The notes under the pieces: model-generated
Databases searched by the model: none
What the model was told of the DNA's origin: nothing
Seen by the model: only the letters and a program-made list of their open reading frames with translations
Origin: Trichobilharzia szidati
Lineage: Eukaryota > Platyhelminthes > Trematoda > Strigeidida > Schistosomatidae
Direction: 5' to 3'
Length of the DNA stretch: 64,000 nt
Assembly (NCBI GenBank): GCA_944472155.2
Contig: OX235271.1
Span: 39,916,633-39,980,632, forward strand
Part shown: positions 53,881 to 64,000 of the stretch, piece by piece
Layout of the letters: each line of letters starts with the position of its first letter
How positions within the stretch are numbered: the stretch's first letter is position 1
Program-made: the position numbers and the translations under genes

Positions 53881-54837
53881 TAATTTATTAGCATAATACT
53901 ATAAATTGTACACATGGCAAAGATTCCTGATAAGGATTGAAAGAAATAATTGGAAAATTGATACATGTACTACTTAATGTGTTGTATTGTACATTTTAAT
54001 CACAATGAATGCAACAATTGGAATCAGATATGCTACAAGCCTATTCATCACTACTTTATATATACACCTTATATAATTTCCACTTAAGTCAGGTACTCTT
54101 TCAAAGTTTATTATTATTAATAAAAAAGTAAATGGGGAATACCAAGCATCCTCTTACCTCGCTCATGTTGTACATTTGTGCCTGCATGCGTGTGTGTCTT
54201 CGTGATTATGAAACAATGAAATACTCAACTTTCAGTAAACATTATCCCTTGTTAATTATATTCATTTGTTTGTTAGCGAGACTTCTTGTTGTCAAGTTAA
54301 ATCCAAAATTTCAAAGTTATAAATTATAAATAGTCTCTCCATTTCTTTCCCTCTCGAAATATATTATCTCTCTCTTTCTCTCCGTGTACCTTATCAACAG
54401 ACAAAATTATGAAGCTTATGAGTATATGCATATATAACCCATATTAATTTACATAGGCATATTATAACAATTAGATTAAATCCCCATTTTTTTTCGTTTT
54501 TTAAAACTTAATAGGATAAAAAAAACACCTTTCAGTGTTTAGAAGAAAATCAAGGAACATCTCAAATGCCTAATCCAGTTGTGTGTATATAAAAACGATT
54601 ATAGTAACTAAGACATTATAGTCTTTAGTATTTAGGATGTCACTTTTAAATAACAATAATAATCATAATCATATTAATGTTGTATATGGGATTAAAAGTT
54701 AAGCAGGTAATTAAACACTTTTTACACTGTCATTCATTCTTTCTATACGCCTAAAAGAAAAGTAAAGTAACACGATGAAATGATTAAAGGGATTGGTGTG
54801 ATCATGAGTTGACTTAACTTGTAGAATTATTCAAAAG
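53881..54837. other. AT-rich intergenic
   Basis: Includes a CTCTCT-type run near 54365-54380 and poly-A/T tracts. Nothing recognised. Confidence 0.4.
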
Positions 54838-55010
54838 TCATGGTGTACTGGACAACTGCTCCTTGCAATTTTAGGACTCTTCAGTAGTACGAACCCACTG
54901 GAGTTTGATGCGACCTAATGGCTCATGAATTCCAAATTCTACTATTTGGCGATGCACAGTTGAAGAGCTCCAAACAAGGATGAAACAGTTGTCCAGTACT
55001 TTCAAATGCC
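54838..55010. mobile_element. Inverted pair of hammerhead SINE fragments
   Basis: 54842-54900 is a minus-strand ribozyme-like half (minus strand CGTACTACTGAAGAGTCCTA and CAGTTGTCCAGTAC). 54950-55000 is a plus-strand one (GTTGAAGAGCTCCAAACAAG, then GATGAAACAGTTGTCCAGTA). Both keep the CTGAAGA-like core and the GTC site, but stem II is altered in each. Confidence 0.7.
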
Positions 55011-55617
55011 TGCAAAACTAACACTTGAAAATTAAGAGATTGCACATGAATAAAATAATATAAAAAGTGATTTTGAAATTGATTTTCATTGTATCAAGAA
55101 GAAACTTTTTCTAGTATGCGTTTTTATTTATTGAAAAGTTGGGAATTCTAGAGAGCTACAGTAATTTTATGCATGAACAATATAAAACACTCGGTGTTGT
55201 TGATACTATAAGAAAGTGGTGGTAATGATTACAGTCAGTCTGTCAGTCAGTCGACGTATTTCCCACTTATTGTGTAATATCTTGAAAAACAAATAAACAA
55301 GTAACAACAAGTGTTTACAAATTGGAGAATTACGAATTATTAAATTCTCTTATTCGATGGTATATTAGTTACTAAGTTCAGCTGTGAATAATATTACAAG
55401 AAAACGCTCTAAATGCTAACTTAATACCCTACAATGTTCTTTCCTCTTTGACAAGTTGACTGTGTTAAAGCATACCAGTCAGCTGTAGAGTTAGAGTTAG
55501 ATGGCCTTCCGGTGTTTAGATCGTTTAAATATGGTTATTAAGCATTACTGGTTGACGTGAAGGTGTCTAACTACTCAAACAGTCAATAGTTTACGTCATT
55601 AAGCAAATTATTGATTA
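55011..55617. other. Intergenic
   Basis: No gene or repeat recognised. Confidence 0.4.
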
Positions 55618-55750
55618 GAAGAACCCCTGTGGGTGCGTACTACTGAAGAGTTCCAAACTAGGCTGATGAAACAGCTGTTCAGTACTCCGTACAGGTTTTC
55701 CAGTGGTTCTCCAACCGATGTCAGCTGATGATGAAATCCTGAAACTAGAA
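55618..55750 (+). mobile_element. Hammerhead SINE, 3' half
   Basis: Reads TGCGTACTACTGAAGAGTTC, then a CTAGGCTGATGAAACAGCTG segment and TTCAGTACTCC. The core CTGAAGA is intact and stem I GTACT pairs with AGTAC, but stem II is broken by the extra CTGAT before GAAAC. The SINE tail follows to about 55745. Confidence 0.75.
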
Positions 55751-55889
55751 GTTTATTGTTGACCTTCATGTGAATGGCTGAAAATACTTAAGCCAATTCA
55801 AGGATTTGTCTGTTTAAGAAGGCTGAAGTTATGGAAGTGTTAGATAAATTCTTTATTGCTTCACAACATATTTATCTATATTGTATATT
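55751..55889. other. Intergenic
   Basis: Nothing recognised. Confidence 0.3.
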
Positions 55890-56035
55890 AATATATGTGT
55901 AAAACTTGGGCACTGTGGTAGTAAGTAATTCCATATTAGTTTGTTTATTAGATATATCACACAGTGAGGGAAACAGTATTATTTACTGGATGACGTTTCG
56001 AACAAAATTTATTGTTCATAATCATATCGATTGTA
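55890..56035 (-). mobile_element. Longer member of the short retroposon family
   Basis: On the minus strand the family 3' end (ACCACAGTGCCCAAGTTTTA, 55900-55919) is preceded by about 115 further bases aligned with the 62733-62816 copy (CACTGTGTG region), and still further 5' by a hairpin GAACAA-loop-TTGTTC (56012-56017 with 56000-56005) followed by GAAACGTC. That resembles stem II and the 3' core of a hammerhead; the CTGATGA half reads ATGATTAT, so this is tentative. Confidence 0.5.
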
Positions 56036-56322
56036 ATCACACGACTTTGAAACTTGAGTTTTATATTGTATATTTCTTCACTTAGTCTAAACAGTGAAGC
56101 TGTTTGGTACTACTTGTGATAGTGTTATCTAGCCAGTCCTTTCTCAAGTTTAATATTGATGTTAAACGTTGTATCAATAGTAGAGACTTTCAAACTGAAT
56201 TGACATTTCACAACAATTTCTACAAACACAAGAGACTGATTTTGTGCCATCAAAATTATTTTCACTATCGCCACTATCCTTATGATAAATATTTTTCTTA
56301 ATCACTTTAAGATTCGTTTCTT
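56036..56322. other. Intergenic
   Basis: Nothing recognised. Confidence 0.3.
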
Positions 56323-56525
56323 TCATTCCGTTGTGTTCCGAGTGGAACTCAGGTTTTCAGGCTTGAAGCCTTGAGGTTTCATCAACGGTGATGTTGTTAC
56401 TTTCCAGGTTAACTGTTGGCCCATAAACCCGATGTGATTTATGAGTGCTTAGGTCAAGAATCGAACCGCGAAATACGTGCAAGAACTGATCAGCATTCTG
56501 CCACTTGACAGCAAACGCATAAACA
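56323..56525 (-). mobile_element. tRNA SINE (RTE-tail type), decayed
   Basis: Plus strand CATTCCGTTGTGTTCCGAGT and CAGGCTTGAAGCCTTGAGGT match the tail and middle of the 25510-25736 family; the B-box complement AGAATCGAACCGCG lies at 56458-56471. Confidence 0.65.
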
Positions 56526-58514
56526 TCTTTCACCATAGGCACTAGGCTGCAAATTTGTTAACCCTAGATTTACTATACATCACAATTCCTAATTTATTTA
56601 TTTGGGGGTGGGCCGCATTTTCTTCTTTCCCAGTCATCGTCACAGTTCTATCAGTTATTATGCTATCAAAAACTATCCAATGGTTTCAAATATTCCCCCA
56701 GTTAGAAGCGTAAAATTACTCATAACAAACAGAGGATAAGGGAAACAACAATGATGAGCCAACCATCTATTTTTTCTCTCTACCGTTTGTAAACTAAAAA
56801 CTCTCAATAAGATCATGGCGACAAAATCCCCTTAAAAGCACTTGTACTTCGATCTATGGCTTATTTCGGATTTAAAGAATACCTTGAAAGTATAGCACTA
56901 TGAATATAAATCGTCTCATACTACTACTAATAATGATGTTTTAATTTAAACAATATGTGAACATATATATATCACAGAAATTTTCAGCGTATTTACTTCC
57001 AAAAATATCTCCTCTTCATACAGAATTTACATGTTAGGCAATAATCTGTTGTAATGTTGTTGCATATTGAAGAGAAAACCAATTCTGTACACCTTTTCTT
57101 CAATTCCTTCAAGAATTCTACAATGTTATAGTGGCAAACTAGTTAAATATGCTCACGAGTTCATGTATTGATCATTTGATATAATTACACAATTAAAAAA
57201 CAATAAGAAATGCAGAAGAGTTGAAGCAGTATTTCGATGGATAGAAATCCAGGTTGTCCAATGATTTAAACAGACCGCCGTGCAATCATCAAGTATATTT
57301 TCTATGGCTGATCATTTTATTTCTTAATATAGGCATTTTACAAACAATCACGACGGTTATTCGGAACAAAAAGCCCACAATCGAGAAACATTCATAACAT
57401 CAATAAATCCCTAAATTATAAAGTGTAAATGAGATTTCTGAATAAATCAGTTAACAGGCTTCTTAAAATCACTCCAATATCACTGTTAAAAGTAAAAATA
57501 AAACCGTTTTGTCTGGAGCCACTGTCGCAAGTCCCAGCTTTTGCATAAAATTTAGGGATTTAATACAAATTAGTCGGGTTTTTTTCGTTTGAATTTAGAT
57601 CGCAATTGCCTCAGTCTTTATACAGTTGAACACTTGAAATAGCCATAGATTCTTCAGGATAATATTACCGTTGGATAGTTGGAGACACTCTGCAAAAATC
57701 CCTAGGCCTGGGTTTCACCTTCATCTACACTCATCAGCATGGCGTACCTGCATACTCTGAGGAACTGATGCCACCTAAAAGATTTGGTTCCACATTACTT
57801 ATTACTGTAGTTAGAGACGTTATTGACTCTGAATGTTTAAAATTAAAGTCGATATTTGTGTTCTGTGTTTTAGAGATAATTATGCGAATCTACTCTCACA
57901 AGGATTAGTGACTACTTAAGATGATTCAAATGGGTGTGTAATTAATAAATATGTTATAAAATCAATAAATATTGTATTTTCAAAGCCTATTAACAAGCAT
58001 CTCCCTGCTGTCTAAAGTTTACGTTAACACTTTTTGTGTAATGGTTGTGAAAAACTTCCAACAGTTCCCCTTCAGATGTTTTTGTTATTGATACTGTCAC
58101 AGTCGCAGTCGTTTATTGTTTATCTTCAAAACATTCATACATTCTTATTTTTGTATCTTGAAGGCTTAACAACAAAAATACTAGACTTATGTCATATGAA
58201 AAATCAATTTACTTAAGGTATTCTATTAAAAACTTTAGTTGTAGTATGAATATGATTATTGCTACACTATCAGTCAGAGTTTCATATAACGATAAATCTT
58301 TACTCTTCACAAATACAATAGTTTAATTCTTCTCGTGTGACAGTGTGTATTTGTCAGTGTCTACGTTTTAGATGAAAAGAAAAGTCTGTATAAACAGTCT
58401 AACTAGAAATGGTTAATTTTTGTAACCGTTTAATCAAACTGTTTCAGAATATTAGCAGTTAATTTGAGGAGTTAGATCATGGATTGATATCAGTTAAGAA
58501 AAAAAAGAAACTCC
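56526..58514. other. Long AT-rich intergenic
   Basis: No gene or repeat recognised over about 2 kb. Confidence 0.45.
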
Positions 58515-58672
58515 ATCAGAAACCAGGGAGTACTGGGCAGTTATTTCGTCTTCGTTTGGTACTCTTCGGCAGTGCTCACTCCTGATCTCATAAGTAATCA
58601 TTTCTGTCATTTGATGATTTATAACGCCACATCCAAGGAGTATCATAGGCGAGTATTTATCCTACCATCGTA
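58515..58672 (-). mobile_element. Hammerhead SINE, decayed
   Basis: Minus strand has GCACTGCCGAAGAGTACCAA, then AGACGAAATAACTGCCC, the ribozyme-like part at 58540-58588. The GGCGAGTATTTATCCTACC segment near 58648 matches the 5' region of the family. Confidence 0.6.
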
Positions 58673-58679
58673 TCTGATG

Positions 58680-59990
58680 AACTCCGCTTGTTATAACTTC
58701 TTACTATAACTCCAGACATACCAATAAATATAGCTATAGAGGCAGTCAGAAACGAACTCATTTCTGACCAAGACCTCGAACTTAGGACGAAAGTGCCACT
58801 TGAGGACATAATGCTGGGAGTACAGCTATGCCTGACTTCCACAGTATTTAAATTCCAAGGGAAAATATACAAACAAACTGAGGGAGTTGCCATGGGATCA
58901 CCAATATCCCCAATTGTGGTAGATATATTCATGGAGAGGTGGGAAAAGTTAGCGATTGAAACGTTCAACTCCACCACAAAAGTATGGTGGAGGTATGTAG
59001 ATGACACATTCACTGTACTTAGAACACAGGATATAGATGGGTTTTTCGAACACATCAGCTCGAAGGTGGAGGCGATTTGATTCACTTATGAATTGGAAAG
59101 TTAAGAAGGGGAAGTGCTAATGTTAGATTGTAGCGTAAAAAGGAAAGAAGACGGGAAGTTAAACACTAGTGTCTACAGGAAACCCACACATTCACTCTGA
59201 TATTTGGATTTCCGATGATCCCGTCCTATGTCAGTGAAAATAGGATTGATGAAATGTTTCAGTGATAATAGGCCACAAAAACTAAGTAGTACCAAGGAAA
59301 ATCTAAGACAGGAAGTGAGGCATATAAGAGAAGCCTTGAAACTTAATAATTACCCTGATAAATTAGTCAGAAAGCATGTAGGGAAATATAAAAATAAAAT
59401 AAATAGTGACAGTAGTGATAGTGATGATAATGATAATAATAGTAATATTACTGACGACATACATGTCAAACATGCGCAACATAATGACAACACCAACAAT
59501 AAGGGATCTAAATCATCAGTAGTAATTCCATACAAGGAAGGAACCTCGGAAACCTTACGCAGAATTCTTAACAAGGCAGGAATAAAAGTGGCTGATATTC
59601 AAACCCACAAACTCAAACATGCTTTGTCTGTTAAACGATCCTGTGGAGCCTTTAAAACAAAACAATTTAGTTTATCTAATACCCTGCCTGTAATGATTGT
59701 CAGGTCAGATGCATAGATCAAAGTAGTAGAAGAGGTGAAGTCAGACTAGCGAGCATGAAAACCTAGCAGAATCTAGATTAGTTGACCAGAATAAGATAAG
59801 AAATTTAGCGAGTAGTTCAACTATAACACTACATGCAATTACACACAACCATACCATAGGATACGATAAGATGGCAGTTTTAAAATCGAATGTCACAGGG
59901 TGGAGGGAGAGGTTTATTCAAAAGAAACAGTGGAACTGTCTTACATTGTATCTAATTTTCTTGAAATCGTTTGAGATCTTTGAAAAGTAT
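58680..59990 (+). pseudogene. PLE with RT and GIY-YIG, several stops
   Basis: One frame from about 58710 reads PDIPINIAIEAVRNELISDQ, then VFKFQGKIYKQTEGVAMGSP and ISPIVVDIFMERWEK, then WWRYVDDTFTVLR with the intact YVDD box. A TGA at 59078-59080 and further stops follow before LMLDCSVKRKEDGKL and VYRKPTHS. From 59228 to 59716 the linker is open: ENLRQEVRHIREALKLNNYP, an Asp/Ser/Asn-rich insert, then VVIPYKEGTSETLRRILNKA. The endonuclease follows in a shifted frame (ACNDCQVRCIDQSSRRGEVR near 59690, then HAITHNHTIGYDKMAVLKSN near 59840). 5'-truncated. The RT palm residues are intact, but the protein is not. Confidence 0.88.
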
Positions 59991-60595
59991 TTCAACAGAC
60001 TGATACTGATTGTGTAAATCATTCAAAATATGAAACAGTGGCAAACCATTTTGTCCCCTTCTTAGTTGAATAAGGGAAAAACTTTATGTGAAAGTAAAGT
60101 GAATATAACGAGACTTTGGCGTAAGCACACTTTTTACTACAAGCAACAAAGGTTAACAAAACAGGATTTAATGAATTTATCAAATCTCGGTAGAACTACT
60201 CTGCAGCTGAATACTCTACATACAGATATATATATGTACTATCGGAAATACATTGGGAGATATAAGATTGATAAGCAAATAAACTACATTGAATTAATCA
60301 TGCAAAACGACACGTGTGAATGTTTTTCAGGTCATGTTTAAACAGATAAGGGGAAGGGAGTATGGGAGATTAAAATTAAGATAAAATTTAATACTCTTCA
60401 GTTACATCACCTAGATAAACAATTTGTGATTAGAGAAAGAACTTAAATATATCAAAGATTAAGAACTGAGTAACATTAATAGTTATAATGATAATAATAA
60501 TAATGCTAAAGTGAGTTAAGATAATGCTACTGATGAAAGATAGTTTTAACTGAATCAAGAATAATAATAAGAGGTAGAATAATAAGTAAAACATA
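59991..60595. other. Gap between two facing PLEs
   Basis: AT-rich with (AAT)n near 60485-60505. A plus frame at 60066-60341 shows no family features. It separates the 3' ends of a plus-strand and a minus-strand PLE. Confidence 0.4.
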
Positions 60596-62150
60596 TTACC
60601 GTGTTAGATTCAGAGTGGCGACCATCTCCTTTACTACACAGAGATCTGGTTTATAAACTCGAATTGCACAAGCCTCTGCAATTGTAAGCGTCCTCCTGTT
60701 TCGTTGTCTGCTGACAACAGTGATTGACTTGACAGCGTCGATATCATGTCGGTAGTCCACAAGATGCTTTGTTTTTGAGCGTTTTGGCACTTTGCATTCA
60801 GCTATTTTCAACCACTTTCACAAATGCTCCATTATGTGAGTGGGCAATCGTCTTTCTGTACAACCTATATATTTGCTTCCGTAAACGCACTAATCAAAAT
60901 GACATACCCAGTTTGAATTATTGGGGATTGGTGAGTGGTCTTTCCCGGATTGTTGAAGCACTCACTTAGTGGTGTTAAGGGAAAGAAGTTTTGCAGCATA
61001 ATAAGTTCTCTTGGTAGCTTTATCGAGTCTTCGTTTGATTACTTCTTGTACATCATCTCCTTTGAATGGCAAATAGAAATATACAGACTTTTTGGGAACT
61101 GTTTAAATAGTTTTATTGGGGATCGTTTTCTTCAGAGTATGAATTCAGAATATCCATTCTTAGATAAAATATCCTTCAGAGTCTCTATTTCATGTTCACT
61201 TGTAATGTCAGAATAAACAGAACAGTATTCTGAATAAGTTCTTTATATACTGGATTGAAACAGAACTTTTAAAACGTATGTACTGTCCTGTCAATGAAGA
61301 CTTTCTAAATATAGATCTTTCGATTGTGCCATCAGTCTTTTTCACTGGAGAAACGTCTAGGAATTTAATAGCATCATTCTGCTTGTGTTCTATGGTGAAG
61401 TTAAGATTCGGATGGCATTAGCTGAATTTTATCAACAGGTTTTCAGCTTTTGATCAGTTTTCACAGACAATAAAAATGTCATCAACATATCTTAAGTATA
61501 TATCCGCTTGTTGTATATGTTGCTGCAAAATACCGGCTTCTAGGCCTGGCAAGAATAAATCTGCAAAAAGTAGTCCCAGGGGGCTTCCCATTGCGACACC
61601 ATCAACTTGACGGAACAGACACCCATCGAATTGGAATTGGACATTCTTAGTACATCAAAGTAACAACTTCCTCAGTTCCGATGTTGGAATGGGTATGTCT
61701 TCAGCTTCTCTACATATAAAAAGCCAGTAGTCTTAACGACTGGCATATTTGTGAAGACGGGGGTAACATTGAAAGTGACCAGATGCTTATCAGATACATT
61801 AACATCATTTATTTGCTTGATAAACTGAAATGCATAAGAAACTATATACGTCCCAGAACTCTTCACTCGCCTATTAATCACCGTTCCTTAACAACTATAA
61901 TTTGTCTTCATGTTGAAGTGTTTTTTGTCAAGCATTACAACTAACCCCTAAAGCTTCACACTACCTAATTCGTACTACTGTCAGATTAGTAAGTTTTGAA
62001 TTCAGTCTAATGACTGGCCACAAATAACCTTTAATAACAAGTATCAAACAAGTAAAGTTCACACATTTATCAGTTTTTATTTTCGATAGCTTCTCAGTGT
62101 TCGGTAAATTTTTAAATAATGGAATCCCATATTGCTCATTATTTTGTAGC
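60596..62150 (-). pseudogene. PLE with RT and GIY-YIG, minus strand, decayed
   Basis: From its 5' side on the minus strand: a VIKGYLWPVIRLNSKLT segment (62040), then NRRVKSSGTYIVSYAFQFIK, HLVTFNVTPVFTNMPV (the RT segment with first Asp replaced by Asn), FRQVDGVAMGSPLGLLFADL and YLRYVDDIFIVCEN (YVDD intact, 61470-61510), then DAIKFLDVSPVKKTDGTIER, and the endonuclease remnant CVYGSKYIGCTERRLPTHIM with the terminal AEACAIRVYKPDLCVVKEMV at 60610-60680. Stops and frameshifts are frequent. A different PLE lineage from 58680-59990. Confidence 0.87.
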
Positions 62151-62168
62151 ATTCAATTCATAAAATTT

Positions 62169-62234
62169 AGTCTGCACCGAAGATAGGACTAGACACATTA
62201 CACTAGTTACTGACTAGTGTGCAATCAAAAATAT
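62169..62234 (+). repeat. First copy of a 66-bp direct repeat
   Basis: Matches 62518-62583 with about five differences, 349 bases apart. Contains a hairpin, ACACTAGT at 62200-62207 pairing with ACTAGTGT at 62213-62220. Confidence 0.88.
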
Positions 62235-62266
62235 CCAATACAGTCCTACAGGAGGTCAGTCGCGAG

Positions 62267-62584
62267 CCTGAATAGCTCAGTGGTAATGTCTCTGACCGCA
62301 GCACTGGGTGACGCGGGTTCGAATCTCAGAAGGGACATCAGTTCCTTCAAAGTTGCAGATACGCCTTGCTGACTGGTGAGTGCCAACTAGCAGGAAACCT
62401 AGGTCCAAGGCTTCCTGCCGATTGCCTCCAACCATCAAATACCAACAATTCACAGTGCACCGTAATGGTGAGCCACCTAGCATGGTGGCCACATTGCAAA
62501 CATGACTGATAGAATTCAGTCTGCACCGAAGATAGAACTAGACACATGACACTAGTTATTGACTAGTGTGCAATCAAAAATATG
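62267..62584 (+). mobile_element. tRNA-derived SINE with tandem tail
   Basis: A-box TAGCTCAGTGGT at 62273-62284 and B box GGTTCGAATC at 62316-62325 give a good tRNA-like pol III promoter. The body runs through CTAGGTCCAAGGCTTCCTGC and ends with the 66-bp tail at 62518-62583. The same tail also stands upstream of the head (62169-62234), so this is a partial tandem array. It is not called as a true tRNA because it is embedded in a repeat unit and followed by non-tRNA sequence. Confidence 0.78.
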
Positions 62585-62732
62585 TTATATGGCTAACTAA
62601 CTAGCTAGTGGTTTCGATTTCTGAATTATGTATGCTCATTTATATACAGCATTTTTGAGGCAAACTGTCCAAACACTATCAATTAAAACATACAACCTTC
62701 AGTTTATTATTTTAATAAATCTTATAACTTCA

Positions 62733-62816
62733 TTACAACACTGTGTGCTTTATCAAAATAAAATCTTGTCCATAATGGAGTTATGCTCTACCACAGTGCC
62801 CAAGTTTTATACTTAT
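62733..62816 (+). mobile_element. 84-bp short retroposon with 14-bp flanking repeats
   Basis: ATCTTATAACTTCA occurs at 62719-62732 and 62817-62830, bounding 84 bases. The insert ends with ACCACAGTGCCCAAGTTTTA followed by TACTTAT, as in the 12873-12924 copy, but extends 32 bases further 5'. No inverted termini. Confidence 0.75.
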
Positions 62817-62880
62817 ATCTTATAACTTCAGATATTTTCTTGGAAATGATAAGCCCAGAAGTAAAGATTATACGGTGCTC

Positions 62881-63091
62881 TATGAGCTTCAATGCGGTAG
62901 AAGGCTAACCAACCACACCTCATGTGGTTCGAAGTTTGATCCACACCAAGTCAGTAATAAGATTGGTAAAGAGGGAAGGTTGGACATTAGACTAGCAACC
63001 CAACCCATAAATGTAAACACCACTGCTACCGAAACTTCAAGCCTCTAGCTTGAAGCTCCCTGTGTTCTAATGGGAACGTAAAGGAATAAAA
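62881..63091 (+). mobile_element. tRNA SINE (RTE-tail type)
   Basis: B-box-like GTGGTTCGAAGTTTGATCC at 62923-62941, the GGTTGGACATTAGACTAGCA middle, CCAACCCATAAATGTAAAC, and the tail GCTCCCTGTGTTCTAATGGG with AACGTAAAGGAATAAAAT. Head degraded. Confidence 0.75.
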
Positions 63092-63764
63092 TTTAACTAA
63101 TTCATTATAAATGAGCTTTTGTATGTGACCGAAAAATTCTATTCTATTCCATTACAACTTGAATTATAGAGTTAGACTGAGTAATGATTGAATAGTGCAC
63201 AGAATTGTCAGCACAATTTTTGGAATTTATTTTATAAGTCCTGGAAGCAGGCAGTCGTAATTTCACCCTACCAAGAAGCACTTTTCCTTCTGATTAGCAT
63301 TCGGCATTTAAGAAAGTAAAAACCAACAGCTGGAGTAGAATAAGAGAATATCATTGTATTCTGTCGGTTTCTCTTCAGCTGCATACAGGCTCTATGTATG
63401 TACAGAGGTATTTTAAACATACCTCATGACACTATCTTCTGCTTTAACCCCATCAGTTTTCGTATATTTTAATTGGGTTTTTTTCGTTGATATCCCTATT
63501 ATTTGAGTCGAACCGACTTTATTACTACACAAATCATTAGTTACTTATCACCAGCTTAGTTGTATGTTGTCTTTATTATGGAATTCCTTTTTCAGAGTAT
63601 CTAAACTATCTTTTGAAATTAATCTACAACTCATGTATATAAGTTAAATAGAGGTAAATTCTGATTATATTTTATTATTTCCATGGTCGTCTTCTGTTAA
63701 CTGACATCAGGTTACCTCTGTATACATACCTAATAAAGTTTTCTTTACGTTGTATGTGTCTAGT
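63092..63764. other. Intergenic
   Basis: No gene or repeat recognised. Confidence 0.4.
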
Positions 63765-64000
63765 GAAGAATTGTTGGCCTTCAGGTGAACATAGAGAAAA
63801 CAGAGTTGATGAAGATTCCTGGCCAACAACAACAGACAAAAATCAGCCAGTATAAATAGGAGAGATCTGAAAGAAGAAACCTCCTTTACCTACCTGGGAA
63901 GCAAAGTTTCAACTACAGGCGGATGGATCTGATGAGTATATCAAAACGAGGATCGGGAAAGCGAGGCAAGCCTTCATTTCTCTCAAGTCTATGTAAAGGT
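63765..64000 (+). pseudogene. RTE LINE RT fragment, cut by window end
   Basis: Sense strand LQVNIEKTELMKIPGQQQQ at 63782-63840, then KEETSFTYLGSKVSTTGG, IKTRIGKARQAFISLKSM at 63938-63995. It is the segment that precedes the start of the 53135 copy. Continues beyond 64000. Confidence 0.82.

Noticed and set aside
58657..59085. 142-codon minus-strand open frame
   Set aside because: Antisense shadow of the PLE RT at 58710-59080.
62267..62340. True tRNA gene
   Set aside because: A and B boxes are good, but the sequence is part of a 349-bp repeat unit and is followed by SINE body; called a tRNA-derived SINE.

Overview
The window looks like nuclear DNA of a parasitic flatworm, most likely a schistosomatid blood fluke (Schistosoma or a close relative). 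The DNA is AT-rich with little coding sequence. Most recognisable protein matter is Penelope-like retroelement (PLE) RT plus GIY-YIG endonuclease, RTE-type LINE 3' ends, one Ty3/gypsy element and tRNA-derived SINEs, some carrying hammerhead-ribozyme-like motifs of the kind known from the schistosome Sm-alpha repeat. Species cannot be fixed from sequence reading alone.

Layout. (1) 1-7175 and 13139-20726 are two copies of one segmental duplication. Each carries a dead PLE (RT then GIY-YIG), an intact single-exon orphan rhodopsin-like GPCR gene on the minus strand (339 and 328 aa), a second, different PLE remnant, and a tRNA-derived SINE. (2) Copy A is followed by a solo LTR, LINE fragments, two PLE endonuclease fragments and a second solo LTR inside one of them (7176-10800). 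Copy B carries an extra 1.47 kb PLE inserted inside its first PLE. It is followed by a nearly full-length Ty3/gypsy element (20727-25000) at what appears to be the same insertion site as the solo LTR of copy A. (3) 25-40 kb is LINE and SINE debris and AT-rich DNA, including an inverted pair of hammerhead SINEs near 36.2-37.0 kb. (4) 40463-41230 is the only other convincing host gene, a PLAC8-domain membrane protein with a splice acceptor in front and a good poly(A) signal behind. (5) 41.5-64 kb is again repeats: a solo LTR in a (TAG)n tract, an internally deleted RTE in which the endonuclease is joined to the C-terminus, nested SINEs, a stack of RTE 3' ends at 52-53.9 kb, two PLE remnants facing each other, and a tRNA SINE flanked by a direct repeat of its own tail.

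Three probably functional protein genes were recognised: two GPCR paralogues and the PLAC8 gene. Everything else with coding similarity is mobile-element sequence, nearly all broken by stops, frameshifts or loss of catalytic residues. The paired duplicons are informative because one copy often preserves the empty or ancestral state of an insertion in the other.

The most unusual items are a very short retroposon-like family with target-site duplications (52 and 84 bp insertions), hammerhead SINEs in inverted pairs, the shared 3' tail of a tRNA SINE and the RTE LINE, and a receptor gene kept open in both copies of a duplication whose surrounding elements are all dead.
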